Assembly: GCA_016200125.1 (NCBI GenBank)
Contig: JACQFK010000431.1
Span: forward strand, 1 to 16,806
DNA from: Planctomycetota bacterium
Lineage (GTDB): Bacteria; Planctomycetota; MHYJ01; JACPRB01
Length of the DNA: 16,806 bases
Direction of reading: 5' to 3'
This document shows, one piece after another, positions 1-7,610 of the stretch; the stretch's first letter is position 1, and every line of letters begins with the position of its first letter. Under the pieces are notes generated by a model. The model ran no database searches and was not told where the DNA came from. It saw nothing but the letters and a program-made list of their open reading frames with translations. The position numbers and the translations under genes were made by a program.

Positions 1-63
1 CACCTTCCGGTCGCACCCGGACAGGGCCGCCGCGAGGATCAGGACCGGGAGCGTCGATCTCAT
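1..63 (-). CDS. Lipoprotein, N-terminal fragment (runs off the left edge)
   Basis: Reading leftwards from the ATG at 61-63, 21 codons are visible before the window ends. They encode a basic N-terminus, a hydrophobic stretch (LPVLILAAAL) and a lipobox LSGC with the lipidated cysteine at residue 17, followed by DRKV. This is a textbook type II signal peptide, so the product should be a membrane-anchored lipoprotein. The start overlaps the stop codon of the upstream PQQ gene in an ATGA arrangement, which implies translational coupling and a shared operon. Only the export signal is in the window, so the function cannot be told. Confidence 0.7.
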   Translation of the reverse strand, partial: MRSTLPVLILAAALSGCDRKV

Positions 64-1379
64 TTCGCCGGGATGAGCTCGAGGCAGACGAGCTGGTCCT
101 TGCCCCGCACGTAGAGCAGGCCGTGCGAGAGGATGGGGGCCGCCCAGGCGGGATACTTGAGCAGCGGCTCGCCGTCGGGCGACTTGAGGACGACCTTCGA
201 GACCTCCTCGTACTGCCTGGGGTCGGCCTTGAGGAGCCGCAACGCGCCGTCCTCGCCCAGGCAGATGAAGTGGCCGTCGACGTAGAGCAGCGACGAGCGC
301 GTGAGCCGCGGGGTCGACCACTGCACCTTGCCGGTCGCGAGCTCCACGCACTTGAGCTCCGCGTCGGCCGTGTGGCGGCCGCTGGAGCCGTAGACGTAGC
401 CGTCCAGGTGGACGGGCGTGTTCCAATGCGTCGCGAGCGAGGGGTCGCGCTTGCGGCCGTCGGACCAGACCACGTCGGCGCCGCCCGGCTTCACCTTCAG
501 CACCGAGCCGCCGACGCCGTAGCATTCGGAGATCAGCACGAGATCCCCCGCCACGACGGGATTGCTCGCGTTCACGCTCTCCAGAATCCGCGCCCGCCAG
601 GCGTACTGGAAGTCCAGCTTCCCCGTCGCGGGCTCGAAGCCCACCAGGCCGCCGCGGGCGAAGACGAAACCCCAGCGGCGGCCGTTGATCGTGGTGACCA
701 GCGGGCTCGCGTAGCTCGCGAGCTCGTCGGTGATCTTGTATTTCACCTCGCCCGTGCGCTTGTCGAAAGCCACGATGCCGCTGCCGTTGCCCTTCACCTC
801 GCCCGACTGGATCCCGGGGCTGCCCGCGGGGCTGCCGCCCACCTGGACGATCAGGAGTTCCCCTTCGACGATCGGGGTGCTCCCCACGCCGAAGAAATTC
901 TGCTGCACGCCGAAGTCCCGGGTCGTGTCCTTCTTCCAAACCGGCTGGCCGTCCGCGACGCGGAGGCAGTGGAGCATCCCCTCGACGCCGAGGATGTAGA
1001 CGCGGTCGCCGTCGAGGACCGGGCAGCAGCGGGGCCCGGGCTCGTAGCCGTACATGTCGTCGTACTCGCTCGGGTACTCGAACTTCCAGAGCGCCTCGCC
1101 GGTCTCGCTCTTCAGGCAATGGAGGACCGCGTTCTTGCCGGAGCGGTCGAACTGGAAGGCGCGGCCGCGGTAGATCGAGCAGATGCCGTAGCTGGTCCCC
1201 AGATTGCGGCGCCAGAGCGCGCGGGGCGGCCACTGGATCCCTTTCTCGGGCGACTTGCTGTCGTGGTCCGGCCCCAGGAAGCCCGGCCAGTCGACGCCGG
1301 CCTTGCGCGTCCCCAGATCGGGAACCGCGGCATCTTGCCAACCGCAGACCGCGAGGAGGAGGATCGCCACGACGCTCAT
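60..1379 (-). CDS. Secreted PQQ-like beta-propeller repeat protein
   Basis: The protein has 439 residues. Residues 1-14 form a short hydrophobic export signal; C12 is preceded by LAV, a poor lipobox, so it is probably a soluble secreted protein. The mature part opens with WPGFLGPDHD (31-40), close to the WPxFRGPxxDG opening common in planctomycete PQQ-propeller proteins. Blade-like repeats follow, such as LHCLKSETGEALWKF, LHCLRVADGQPVWKK, VAFDKRTGEVKYK and LKCVELATGKVQWS, each ending in a strand with aromatic or Trp residues. No catalytic quinoprotein dehydrogenase motif is evident, so a structural, binding or scaffolding role in the periplasm is likelier than oxidoreductase activity. A good Shine-Dalgarno AGGAGA lies 5 bases before the ATG. 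The gene is divergent from the ABC-transporter operon and overlaps the following lipoprotein gene by 4 bases. Confidence 0.88.
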   Translation of the reverse strand: MSVVAILLLAVCGWQDAAVPDLGTRKAGVDWPGFLGPDHDSKSPEKGIQWPPRALWRRNLGTSYGICSIYRGRAFQFDRSGKNAVLHCLKSETGEALWKFEYPSEYDDMYGYEPGPRCCPVLDGDRVYILGVEGMLHCLRVADGQPVWKKDTTRDFGVQQNFFGVGSTPIVEGELLIVQVGGSPAGSPGIQSGEVKGNGSGIVAFDKRTGEVKYKITDELASYASPLVTTINGRRWGFVFARGGLVGFEPATGKLDFQYAWRARILESVNASNPVVAGDLVLISECYGVGGSVLKVKPGGADVVWSDGRKRDPSLATHWNTPVHLDGYVYGSSGRHTADAELKCVELATGKVQWSTPRLTRSSLLYVDGHFICLGEDGALRLLKADPRQYEEVSKVVLKSPDGEPLLKYPAWAAPILSHGLLYVRGKDQLVCLELIPAK

Positions 1380-1384
1380 CAGGT

Positions 1385-1403
1385 TCTCCTTCCACTACTT
1401 ATA
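1385..1403 (-). promoter_or_regulatory. Putative -10 box and ribosome binding site of the PQQ propeller gene
   Basis: On the minus strand, TATAAG (1398-1403) resembles a sigma-70 -10 hexamer, and AGGAGA (1385-1390) is a strong Shine-Dalgarno 5 bases before the ATG at 1379. No convincing -35 box was found. The start codon is well supported by this RBS. Confidence 0.45.
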
Positions 1404-1427
1404 CCGCCTCCATCGTCCCCCGTTCGT

Positions 1428-1477
1428 GATTTCCGGGCCTCTCGGGCGTATAGCTAATGGGCCTTGGAGCGGAAATC
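1428..1477. promoter_or_regulatory. 8-base inverted repeat in the divergent PQQ/ABC-operon gap (possible operator)
   Basis: GATTTCCG at 1428-1435 is perfectly inverted as CGGAAATC at 1470-1477, with 34 bases between the half-sites. The right half ends 6 bases before the TATAAT box at 1484. The position suits a repressor or activator site or a looping operator, but an 8-base match could be chance. Confidence 0.25.
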
Positions 1478-1483
1478 GGCGGG

Positions 1484-1489
1484 TATAAT
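1484..1489 (+). promoter_or_regulatory. Consensus -10 box (TATAAT) of the ABC-transporter operon
   Basis: A perfect TATAAT sits at 1484-1489, with only 9 bases between it and the ATG at 1499. Transcription would be expected to begin about 7 bases downstream, within a few bases of the start codon, giving a leaderless or nearly leaderless mRNA. The best -35 candidate is TTGGAG (1464-1469), but its 14-base spacing is short. An upstream in-frame ATG at 1457 lies before this promoter and would add 14 residues in front of the signal anchor; it was rejected. Confidence 0.55.
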
Positions 1490-1498
1490 TCACCTCAC

Positions 1499-2758
1499 AT
1501 GAAGATCACCTTCATCATGGCGGGCCTGGCCGTCGCCGGCGGCGCCGGCTGGTATCTCTGGCAGCCGAAGGCCCCGAACGGCGACAAGAAGGTCGAAATC
1601 AAGCGCGCCAAGGTCGAGCGCGGCGACGTCATCCTCAACGTCACCGCGACCGGCGAGATCAAGCCCCTCCGGGAGATCGAGCTCAAGTCCAAGGCGAGCG
1701 GCCTCATGGTCCGCTTCCAGAAGCTGCCGAGCGAACCCGTCAAGGAGGGCGAGCTGCTGGCGGAGCTCGAGAAGAAGATCGAGCAGCGCAACCTGGCGCT
1801 GGCGGAGGCGAACCTGCTCACCGCGGAGGCGAACCTCGAGCTCACGAAATTCAAGTACGCGGCGGACCTGAAGACCGGCGAGAGCGAGACCTCGGCCGCC
1901 CGCGAGGACGAGAAGCAGAAGGCCTCGGAGCTGCGGCGGATGGAGAAGCTCAGCGGCGAGCTCATCACGGAGAGCGAGCTCGGCACGGTCCGGCTGGCCT
2001 CGCGCCTCGCCGAGGAGAAGGTGAAGCAGGCCGAGGCCGCGCTCACCCTGGTCCGCAACCGGAAGGACGCCGACGAGAAGCTCACGCTCGCCGACGTCCA
2101 AAAGGCCCGCGTCGCCGTGGAGGACGCCCGCGAGCGGCTGGCCGACACGGAGATCCGCGCCCCCGTCACCGGAATCCTCCTCAAGAAGCTCGTCGAGGAG
2201 GGGCAGATCGTCGCGAGCGGCATCTCCGCGACGACGGGCGGGACCTCGATCGCCTTCGTGGCCGACGTCTCGAAGCTCATGGTCGAGGCGAACATCGACG
2301 AGACGGACATCGCCAAGGTGAAGGTCGGTCAGCCCGTGGAGATCTCGCTGGCGAGCGGCGGCAAGGAACGCTTCAAGGGCTTCGTCAACCTCATCCTGCC
2401 GCGCGGGGAGATCGACTCCAACGTCATCGTCTTCAAGGCCCGCATCGGCATCGAGGGCGACATCTTCGGCCGCGTCTACGCCGGCATGACGGCCTCGGTG
2501 GAGATCCGCGTCGGGGAGCGGAAGAAGGTGCTCTTCGTCCCGAGCGAAGCGGTCAAGATCGAGGGCGGCGCCCCGGTCGTCCACGTCCCCTCCGGAGCCG
2601 TCGGCGACGCCTTCACCGTCGTGCACGTGAAGGTCGGTCTCGACAACGGGGTCCGCACCGAGATCCTCGAGGGGATCGAGGAGGGCGCGGAGGTCCTCGT
2701 GACGAGGCCCGTGGAGGATCCGAAGAATCCCAACGGGCGGCCCCGCCTCAGGTTCTAG
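1499..2758 (+). CDS. MacA-like periplasmic adaptor (HlyD/RND membrane-fusion family)
   Basis: The 419-residue protein begins with an N-terminal membrane anchor (about residues 4-21, ending GGAGWYLW). A lipoyl-type half motif follows around residues 40-60 (GEIKPLREIELKSKASG), then a long charged alpha-helical hairpin (about 85-205) rich in Glu, Lys, Leu and Ala. The second lipoyl half is near 216-240 (EIRAPVTGILLKKLVEEGQIV). Next comes a beta-barrel region (VEANIDETDIAKVKVGQPVEISL) and a membrane-proximal domain ending PNGRPRLRF. Adaptors of this family bridge an inner-membrane ABC or RND pump to a TolC-like outer-membrane channel. The ATPase gene follows after 13 bases and the permease after that, which makes a MacAB-type export system the best reading. 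The substrate is not predictable. The ATG at 1499 was chosen because the anchor begins there and a -10 box lies just upstream. Confidence 0.9.
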   Translation: MKITFIMAGLAVAGGAGWYLWQPKAPNGDKKVEIKRAKVERGDVILNVTATGEIKPLREIELKSKASGLMVRFQKLPSEPVKEGELLAELEKKIEQRNLALAEANLLTAEANLELTKFKYAADLKTGESETSAAREDEKQKASELRRMEKLSGELITESELGTVRLASRLAEEKVKQAEAALTLVRNRKDADEKLTLADVQKARVAVEDARERLADTEIRAPVTGILLKKLVEEGQIVASGISATTGGTSIAFVADVSKLMVEANIDETDIAKVKVGQPVEISLASGGKERFKGFVNLILPRGEIDSNVIVFKARIGIEGDIFGRVYAGMTASVEIRVGERKKVLFVPSEAVKIEGGAPVVHVPSGAVGDAFTVVHVKVGLDNGVRTEILEGIEEGAEVLVTRPVEDPKNPNGRPRLRF

Positions 2759-2771
2759 TCCGGTCCGATCC

Positions 2772-3476
2772 ATGAGCGTCATCCTTGCCCGCAAGATCGT
2801 GAAGAACTACCGCCTCGGCGAGGTGGACGTCGAGGTCTTGAAGGGGATCGATCTCGACGTCGCCGAGGGCGAGTACGTCGCCCTCATGGGCCCCTCGGGC
2901 TCGGGCAAGTCCACGCTGATGAACATCCTGGGCTGCCTGGACGTCCCCAGCTCCGGCAGCTACTCCATCGAGGGGCAGGAGGTGTCGACGCTGACGGACG
3001 ACGAGCTGGCGGTCGTGCGCGGCCAGCGGATCGGCTTCGTCTTCCAGACCTTCAACCTGCTGGCGCGGACGAGCGCCGTCGAGAACGTCGAGCTCCCCCT
3101 GCACTACCAGGGCCGCCCGGCGCGGAAGGCCGCGATGGACGCGCTCGAGGCGGTGGGGCTCGCCCACCGCCACGACCACCATCCGAACCAGCTCTCGGGC
3201 GGCGAGCGCCAGCGCGTGGCCATCGCCCGCGCCATCGTCACGAGCCCCTCGATCATCCTCGCGGACGAGCCGACGGGCAACCTCGACTCCAAGACGGGCA
3301 ATGAGATCCTCGAGATCTTCGAGGGGCTCTCGAAGAAGGGCGTGACGATCGTGCTGGTGACGCACGACCGTTCGGTGGCGGCGAACGCGCACCGGATCGT
3401 CCATCTGCGCGACGGCCGCATCGAGCGGATCGAGGACACCCGCCCGAGCCTGAGTTCCGCGCTGGGAGGGGCCTAG
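2772..3476 (+). CDS. ABC transporter ATP-binding protein, MacB/LolD type
   Basis: This 234-residue nucleotide-binding domain has all the expected motifs: Walker A GPSGSGKST (40-48), Q-loop Q92 in VFQTFNLL, signature LSGGERQ (141-147), Walker B IILADE (161-166) followed by PTGNLDS, and the H-loop His in THD (198). Length and motifs fit the LolD/MacB family, which energises mechanotransmission-type exporters working with periplasmic or lipoprotein substrates. In Escherichia coli MacB the ATPase and permease are one polypeptide; here they are separate genes, a common arrangement elsewhere. There is no obvious Shine-Dalgarno before the ATG, only 13 bases after the adaptor stop, so translation may be coupled. 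The neighbours on both sides belong to the same complex. Confidence 0.95.
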   Translation: MSVILARKIVKNYRLGEVDVEVLKGIDLDVAEGEYVALMGPSGSGKSTLMNILGCLDVPSSGSYSIEGQEVSTLTDDELAVVRGQRIGFVFQTFNLLARTSAVENVELPLHYQGRPARKAAMDALEAVGLAHRHDHHPNQLSGGERQRVAIARAIVTSPSIILADEPTGNLDSKTGNEILEIFEGLSKKGVTIVLVTHDRSVAANAHRIVHLRDGRIERIEDTRPSLSSALGGA

Positions 3477-3479
3477 GCG

Positions 3480-4718
3480 ATGTTCTTCCTCCGCTCCTTC
3501 AAGGTGGCTCTCTCCGCGCTGGCGGCGAACAAGCTCCGCTCGACGCTCGCGGTGCTCGGCATCGTGATCGGCGTCTCGGCCGTCATCATGATGATCGCGA
3601 TGGGCCGCGGCGCGCAGGCGAAGGTCGAGGAGTCCATCACCAAGATGGGGGTCAACCTGATCTTCGTCTACCCCGGCGCGGTGTCGCGGGGCGCCAGCGG
3701 CGCGCGGACCACCACGGCCGAAACGCTCTCGGTCGAGGACTGCGACTCGGTCGCGAAGATCCCTCACGTCTCCGCGGTGGCGCCGGAAGTCCGGCGCTCC
3801 TACCAGGTGAAGTACATGAACCGCAACGAGTCCGCGCAGGTGATCGGGACGACGCCGTCGCACCTGACGATCCGGAACTTCAAGGTCGAGCACGGGAGCT
3901 ACTTCGACAAGTCCGCGATCATCGGCCGGCTGCGCGTGGCCGTGATGTGCGCGAGCATCGCCCGCAAGCTCTTCGGGGGCATCGACCCGGTCGGGCGGAT
4001 GATCCAGATCGACCGGAAGAACTTCCAGGTGCTCGGCGTGCTGGAGGACAAGGGGGGCGACTCCTGGGTGGGCCTCGACGACTCCGTCTACGTCCCCGTG
4101 AGCACCGCGCTCTACCGGCTCTTCAACCGCCGCCACCTCAGCCAGATCAGCGTGTCCGTCGACGCGGAGGAGAACATCGACGAGACGATGGACCTGGTCG
4201 AGGCGGAGATGATGAAGCTCCACAAGATCAAGGGGAAGACGGAGCCCGACTTCCTGGTCCGCTCGATGAACGAATGGCGCCAGCGGATGCAGGAGTCGAC
4301 CGGCGCCTTCACGATGCTGCTCATGAGCATCGCGATGGTCTCGCTGCTGGTCGGCGGGATCGGAATCATGAATATCATGCTCGTCTCGGTGACGGAGCGG
4401 ACGCGCGAGATCGGGATCCGCAAGGCGATCGGCGCGAAGCGGCGCGACATCCTGAGGCAGTTCCTGATCGAGTCGATGACGATCAGCCTGATCGGCGGGA
4501 TCCTGGGGATCGTGCTGGGAGTGGCGGGGGCGCAGCTCATCCCGAGGCTGCCGCTGTGGAAGGCGATGTCGAGCGGGGGCGAGTGGGAGAGCGTGATCTC
4601 GGTCTGGTCGATCGTGATCTCCTTCGGCTTCTCCTGCGTGGTCGGAATCTTCTTCGGCCTCTATCCGGCGATGAAGGCGTCGCGCCTCAACCCGGTGGAA
4701 GCGCTCCGCTATGAATAG
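3480..4718 (+). CDS. ABC transporter permease, MacB/FtsX type
   Basis: The 412-residue protein has the four-helix MacB topology. TM1 is near residues 20-42 (STLAVLGIVIGVSAVIMMIAM). A periplasmic core domain of about 230 residues follows. TM2 is near 277-300, TM3 near 330-352 and TM4 near 373-397. Family hallmarks include NIMLVSVTERTREIGIRKAIGA after TM2 and the C-terminal YPAMKASRLNPVEALRYE. The start is 3 bases after the ATPase stop, with a G-rich GGGAGGGG ribosome-binding stretch just upstream inside the end of the ATPase gene. With the ATPase and adaptor it should form an inner-membrane pump that drives periplasmic substrates towards an outer-membrane channel. No TolC-like gene is present in the window. 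Confidence 0.94.
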   Translation: MFFLRSFKVALSALAANKLRSTLAVLGIVIGVSAVIMMIAMGRGAQAKVEESITKMGVNLIFVYPGAVSRGASGARTTTAETLSVEDCDSVAKIPHVSAVAPEVRRSYQVKYMNRNESAQVIGTTPSHLTIRNFKVEHGSYFDKSAIIGRLRVAVMCASIARKLFGGIDPVGRMIQIDRKNFQVLGVLEDKGGDSWVGLDDSVYVPVSTALYRLFNRRHLSQISVSVDAEENIDETMDLVEAEMMKLHKIKGKTEPDFLVRSMNEWRQRMQESTGAFTMLLMSIAMVSLLVGGIGIMNIMLVSVTERTREIGIRKAIGAKRRDILRQFLIESMTISLIGGILGIVLGVAGAQLIPRLPLWKAMSSGGEWESVISVWSIVISFGFSCVVGIFFGLYPAMKASRLNPVEALRYE

Positions 4719-5454
4719 GGCGGCGGCCCTGGCCTGGCTCTGCCTGGCGGCCTGCAGCTCGCGGCCGGACACGGCCCCGCCCCCGGCGCCCGCGGTTCGG
4801 GCTTCCCGCTCCAAGTGGAGCGACGGCCCGGGTGATGCCGAGCGGCGCGCGAAGTTCCTTGCGGGCGCCTCGGCTCAGCCCGCGAAGGAGCTCGTCGCGA
4901 CGAACAATCCGGCCCACCTCGATGCAGTCGCCTCGTTCTTCATCGACCCGCAGAAGCCCTACGGCGAGCGGCTGGGGGCGCTGGCGGCGCTCCGGACGCT
5001 CCGGGATCAGGACCCCGGCGAGTACGCCCGCCTCTTCCCCCGAGTGCGGCCGAAGTTGTGGGAGGAGGTCTCGCACAGCGTCGGCCTGGCGATGTCGCCG
5101 GAGAACGAGAAGGCCTTCATCGAGGCGATCGGCTGGCTGGCGGATCAGAAGGATCCGCAGGCGCGGCTCACGCTGGAGCTCCATCTCGACCGGGAGACGG
5201 TGAAGCGGAAGCGGCTGCCCGAGCCGGCCCTGGCCGCCGCGGCGCTGGGTCTGGCCTCCTATCCCGAGAGCGAGAGCGCCCGGGAGACGCTGTGGTCGGC
5301 GCTGAAGGATCCGAAGGAAGTGGTGTCCGTGCGGGCCTGCTGCCTGAAGTCGCTCAAATCCTTCCACCCCAAGGACCTCGAGGCGCAGATCGTCCAGCTC
5401 GCCGCCGCCCCGGGCGACGACTGGCTCCGCGATCTCCAGCGCCGCCTGCGCTAG
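4711..5454 (+). CDS. Small HEAT-like lipoprotein at the end of the ABC operon
   Basis: The 247-residue protein starts MNRAAALAWLCLAAC, a short type II signal peptide with lipobox LAAC and lipidation at C15, followed by a Pro/Ala-rich linker (about 18-32). The rest is alpha-helical and looks like degenerate HEAT/ARM repeats (GERLGALAALRTLRDQD, LPEPALAAAALGLASYPES, VSVRACCLKSLKSFHPKDLE). The ATG lies inside the last codons of the permease gene and overlaps it by 8 bases in another frame, which argues for translational coupling and co-expression with the pump. A periplasm-facing accessory or scaffold for the transporter is possible but inferred only from position. The gene ends one base before the large palindrome at 5456. 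Confidence 0.8.
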   Translation: MNRAAALAWLCLAACSSRPDTAPPPAPAVRASRSKWSDGPGDAERRAKFLAGASAQPAKELVATNNPAHLDAVASFFIDPQKPYGERLGALAALRTLRDQDPGEYARLFPRVRPKLWEEVSHSVGLAMSPENEKAFIEAIGWLADQKDPQARLTLELHLDRETVKRKRLPEPALAAAALGLASYPESESARETLWSALKDPKEVVSVRACCLKSLKSFHPKDLEAQIVQLAAAPGDDWLRDLQRRLR

Positions 5455-5455
5455 C

Positions 5456-5520
5456 GTGAAACGAAACAAACCGTTTACTTCGTTTCAATGAAACGAAGTA
5501 AGCGGTTTGTTTCGTTTCAC
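5456..5520. repeat. 65-base nested palindrome between convergent genes (possible bidirectional terminator)
   Basis: The arms 5456-5487 and 5489-5520 are reverse complements over 32 bases with one exception, a T/G pair that would be a G.U wobble in RNA. The centre is a single A at 5488. Each arm is itself inverted: TGAAACGAA at 5457 and 5489, and TTCGTTTCA at 5479 and 5511. The DNA could therefore form one long hairpin or two side-by-side hairpins. Arm GC is about 38 percent, far below the flanking genes. Placement between convergent stop codons (1 base after one gene, 7 bases before the other) fits a bidirectional terminator, although there is no U-tract. Confidence 0.85.
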
Positions 5521-5527
5521 GAGGCGG

Positions 5528-7570
5528 CTACTGGTGCCAGTCGGCGACGAAGGGATCGTAGTAGGGCTTCCATTCGCGGGCGAACCAGACCGGCGACGAC
5601 GGCGCCCCCTCCTGGCCCAAGGCGTCGACCGCGACAACATAGTAGCGGCGGGACTTCTTGCCGGCCTCGCGGTCGGAGAACGTGAGCTCCTTGATCGGCT
5701 CGGGCGTCAACCGCATCACCGGCTCCTTGTCGAAGCGGCCGTCCATCCGGTAGACACGGTACCCCTGGATCCCCTTCTCCGGATTCGCCGCCCACTTGAC
5801 GTGACAGGTCGTCCCCTCCTCCTTCGCGAACACCCACTGGGGCGACGACGGGATCGTCAGGACCGCCGCCGAGGGCCCGCTCAGGACTCCCAGCCGGTTC
5901 ATCGCCAGCACGCGGAAGGCGCGGACCTTCTGCCCGTAGGGCTTGCCCTGGGGACTCGCATCCTCCTTGCCGAGTTCTCGCCGGTAGGTCCCCGGACCGC
6001 CGGGCCCCGCGTCGATGAGCGATTCCAGCGACGAGGTCGCGGTCAGCGTTCCCGATCCCGAGGGCTGGAACAGGCCAATCCCCGTCACGACGCCCACGCT
6101 CGGCGACTCCAACGGCGGCGTCCTTCCCTTGAGCTTGAGGTGCTGGTCGTCCGAAGCCACGTCGACCACCGCCTGCTGGATCGTGTAGCCGACGACGTCC
6201 TCCTCGGGCGGCGCCTTCCAGGAGACCTCGGCCTTGCCGTCCGCCCGCATCGAGACAACGACGTCCTCCGGAGGGCGGGGCTGCGTCCGCGCGCGGAGAC
6301 TCGGGACGCCCAGTCTATAGTGATAGACCATCCCTTTGCGAAGGCCGGCGTCGCGCCAGCTCCCCTCGCCCGCCTTCACCTGCGCGACCTCCTCGAACTC
6401 CACCTCCCAGGGACGCTCTCCGGATCCCCGCAGCAGGGCGACCGGCGCGGCGAGCGGCGTCCAACTCAGGACCGCCGCGTCGGCCTCCGTCTTCACCTGG
6501 AGCCTCACCCGCGCCGCGGGCGGCTTCCCCTCCCCGTAGCGGTAGCTCCAGATCTGCTGCTCGCGGGGCTTGCTCGTGCAATTCTCGAGGAAGATCCGGT
6601 TGAGCTCCGGCGCCGCCATCAGCACGCGGGCACGGTTCCCGGAGACGTCGGGCTCCCGGGCCGGGTTCATCCGCTTCCAGGTGTTCGCCGCGCCGTCGTA
6701 GACCCAGGTCTGCAGCTCGTGCTTCGCATCCTCGTCCTTCCCTTCCGACTTCTTCACGATCGCGACGACGACCTTGCTCACCGCGTCGTACTTCAGCACC
6801 GCGTCGCACTCCTTCGAGGGGGGCGTCCCCTCGGGCTTGAGGTCGCGCCACTCGTTCTTCCGGAGATCGTAGGCCCAGGTGGCGGGATCGTCGCCGAACT
6901 GCTTGCCGAACATCACGTGGACCTTGCGGGCGGCGTCGTAGGTCATGTTTCCGCCGCTGCGCCCCTCGGGCTGGCGCGCGGGCTTCATCTGGACCCAGGT
7001 GTTCGTGTAGGGATCGTAGACGAGCGTCCCCTGGCTCGACCCCTCGCCGCCGAAGATCACGACGACCTCCTGGTCCTCGTCCCAGCTCGCGCAGCGCAGC
7101 GGCGAGAGCGGGAACGCGGGGAGCGGGCGCAGGTTGCGCCACAGGTTGGTCTCGAGATCGTAGGACCACACCGGGCTCTGGTTCAGATAGACCTCGCGCT
7201 GCCACTGCCATCCGTGGCTCAGGCTGAAGGCGGGGAAGCGGAGATAGCGCGAGCGGACCGGGTCGAAGACGTTCTGCTGCGCGCAGCAGACGCCGGGCGG
7301 CGACGTGTTGGGCTCCTTCAGCGTCCACTTCCCGCTGAAGGGCTCGCAGGTCCAGACCTCCGAGCCCTGCTCGCCGCCGCCGCCCTGGTTGTGCCCGCCG
7401 TAGCGCAGGATGACCCGGTGAACGGGATCCCAGGCGCAGTCCCCCTCGTATCCCATCCGCGGCGACCGCGGCGTGGCCTCGAGGGGCGTGTGCTTCACCC
7501 AGGTGTTCAGCGGCAGTTCGTCCTGGAGCGCTCCGAGCAGCGCGAGCGCGGCGACGGCAATGAGTCTCAT
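5528..7570 (-). CDS. Secreted Kelch-repeat protein with fibronectin type III domains
   Basis: The 680-residue product starts with a signal peptide (MRLIAVAALALLGALQ). Kelch-type repeats span about residues 38-345, with blade motifs such as VVVIFGGEG, LVYDPYTNTWVQMKP, WAYDLRKNEWRDLKP and WVYDGAANTWKRMNP. Three fibronectin III-like domains follow at about 350-430 (AAVLSWTPL), 432-520 (KAEVSWKAPPEEDVVGYTI) and 573-660 (CHVKWAANPEKGIQGYRVY...RRYYVVAVDALGQEG). The architecture suggests a beta-propeller binding head on an Ig-like stalk, acting at the cell surface or in the periplasm. No enzyme motif is visible. The frame stays open upstream to 7834, but that extension overlaps the divergent gene and precedes the signal peptide, so the ATG at 7570 is preferred. 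The gene converges on the ABC operon across the palindrome. Confidence 0.87.
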   Translation of the reverse strand: MRLIAVAALALLGALQDELPLNTWVKHTPLEATPRSPRMGYEGDCAWDPVHRVILRYGGHNQGGGGEQGSEVWTCEPFSGKWTLKEPNTSPPGVCCAQQNVFDPVRSRYLRFPAFSLSHGWQWQREVYLNQSPVWSYDLETNLWRNLRPLPAFPLSPLRCASWDEDQEVVVIFGGEGSSQGTLVYDPYTNTWVQMKPARQPEGRSGGNMTYDAARKVHVMFGKQFGDDPATWAYDLRKNEWRDLKPEGTPPSKECDAVLKYDAVSKVVVAIVKKSEGKDEDAKHELQTWVYDGAANTWKRMNPAREPDVSGNRARVLMAAPELNRIFLENCTSKPREQQIWSYRYGEGKPPAARVRLQVKTEADAAVLSWTPLAAPVALLRGSGERPWEVEFEEVAQVKAGEGSWRDAGLRKGMVYHYRLGVPSLRARTQPRPPEDVVVSMRADGKAEVSWKAPPEEDVVGYTIQQAVVDVASDDQHLKLKGRTPPLESPSVGVVTGIGLFQPSGSGTLTATSSLESLIDAGPGGPGTYRRELGKEDASPQGKPYGQKVRAFRVLAMNRLGVLSGPSAAVLTIPSSPQWVFAKEEGTTCHVKWAANPEKGIQGYRVYRMDGRFDKEPVMRLTPEPIKELTFSDREAGKKSRRYYVVAVDALGQEGAPSSPVWFAREWKPYYDPFVADWHQ

Positions 7571-7610
7571 ATCTACGATACGCCCCCCGCTGGTGTCGTA
7601 TCCTAAGGTG
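7571..7610. promoter_or_regulatory. 40-base divergent promoter gap
   Basis: Only 40 bases separate two start codons on opposite strands. The plus strand has TATCCT (7599-7604) followed by AAGGTG and then ATG. The minus strand has a TATCGT-like box four bases before its ATG. TACGA (7574-7578) and TCGTA in the right half form a short inverted pair. No Shine-Dalgarno leader has room on the minus side. Both promoters must overlap, so transcripts are probably leaderless or promoters lie inside the opposite gene. Confidence 0.35.

Noticed and set aside
2748..4814. A 688-codon minus-strand open frame opposite the ABC transporter genes
   Set aside because: The plus strand encodes a complete ATPase and permease with all motifs. 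The reverse product is rich in Arg, His, Asp and Leu without domains, typical of antisense in GC-rich DNA.
5507..7606. A 699-codon plus-strand open frame opposite the Kelch/FN3 gene
   Set aside because: It has the same antisense composition, and the minus frame contains a signal peptide, Kelch blades and FN3 domains. It would also begin inside the palindrome.
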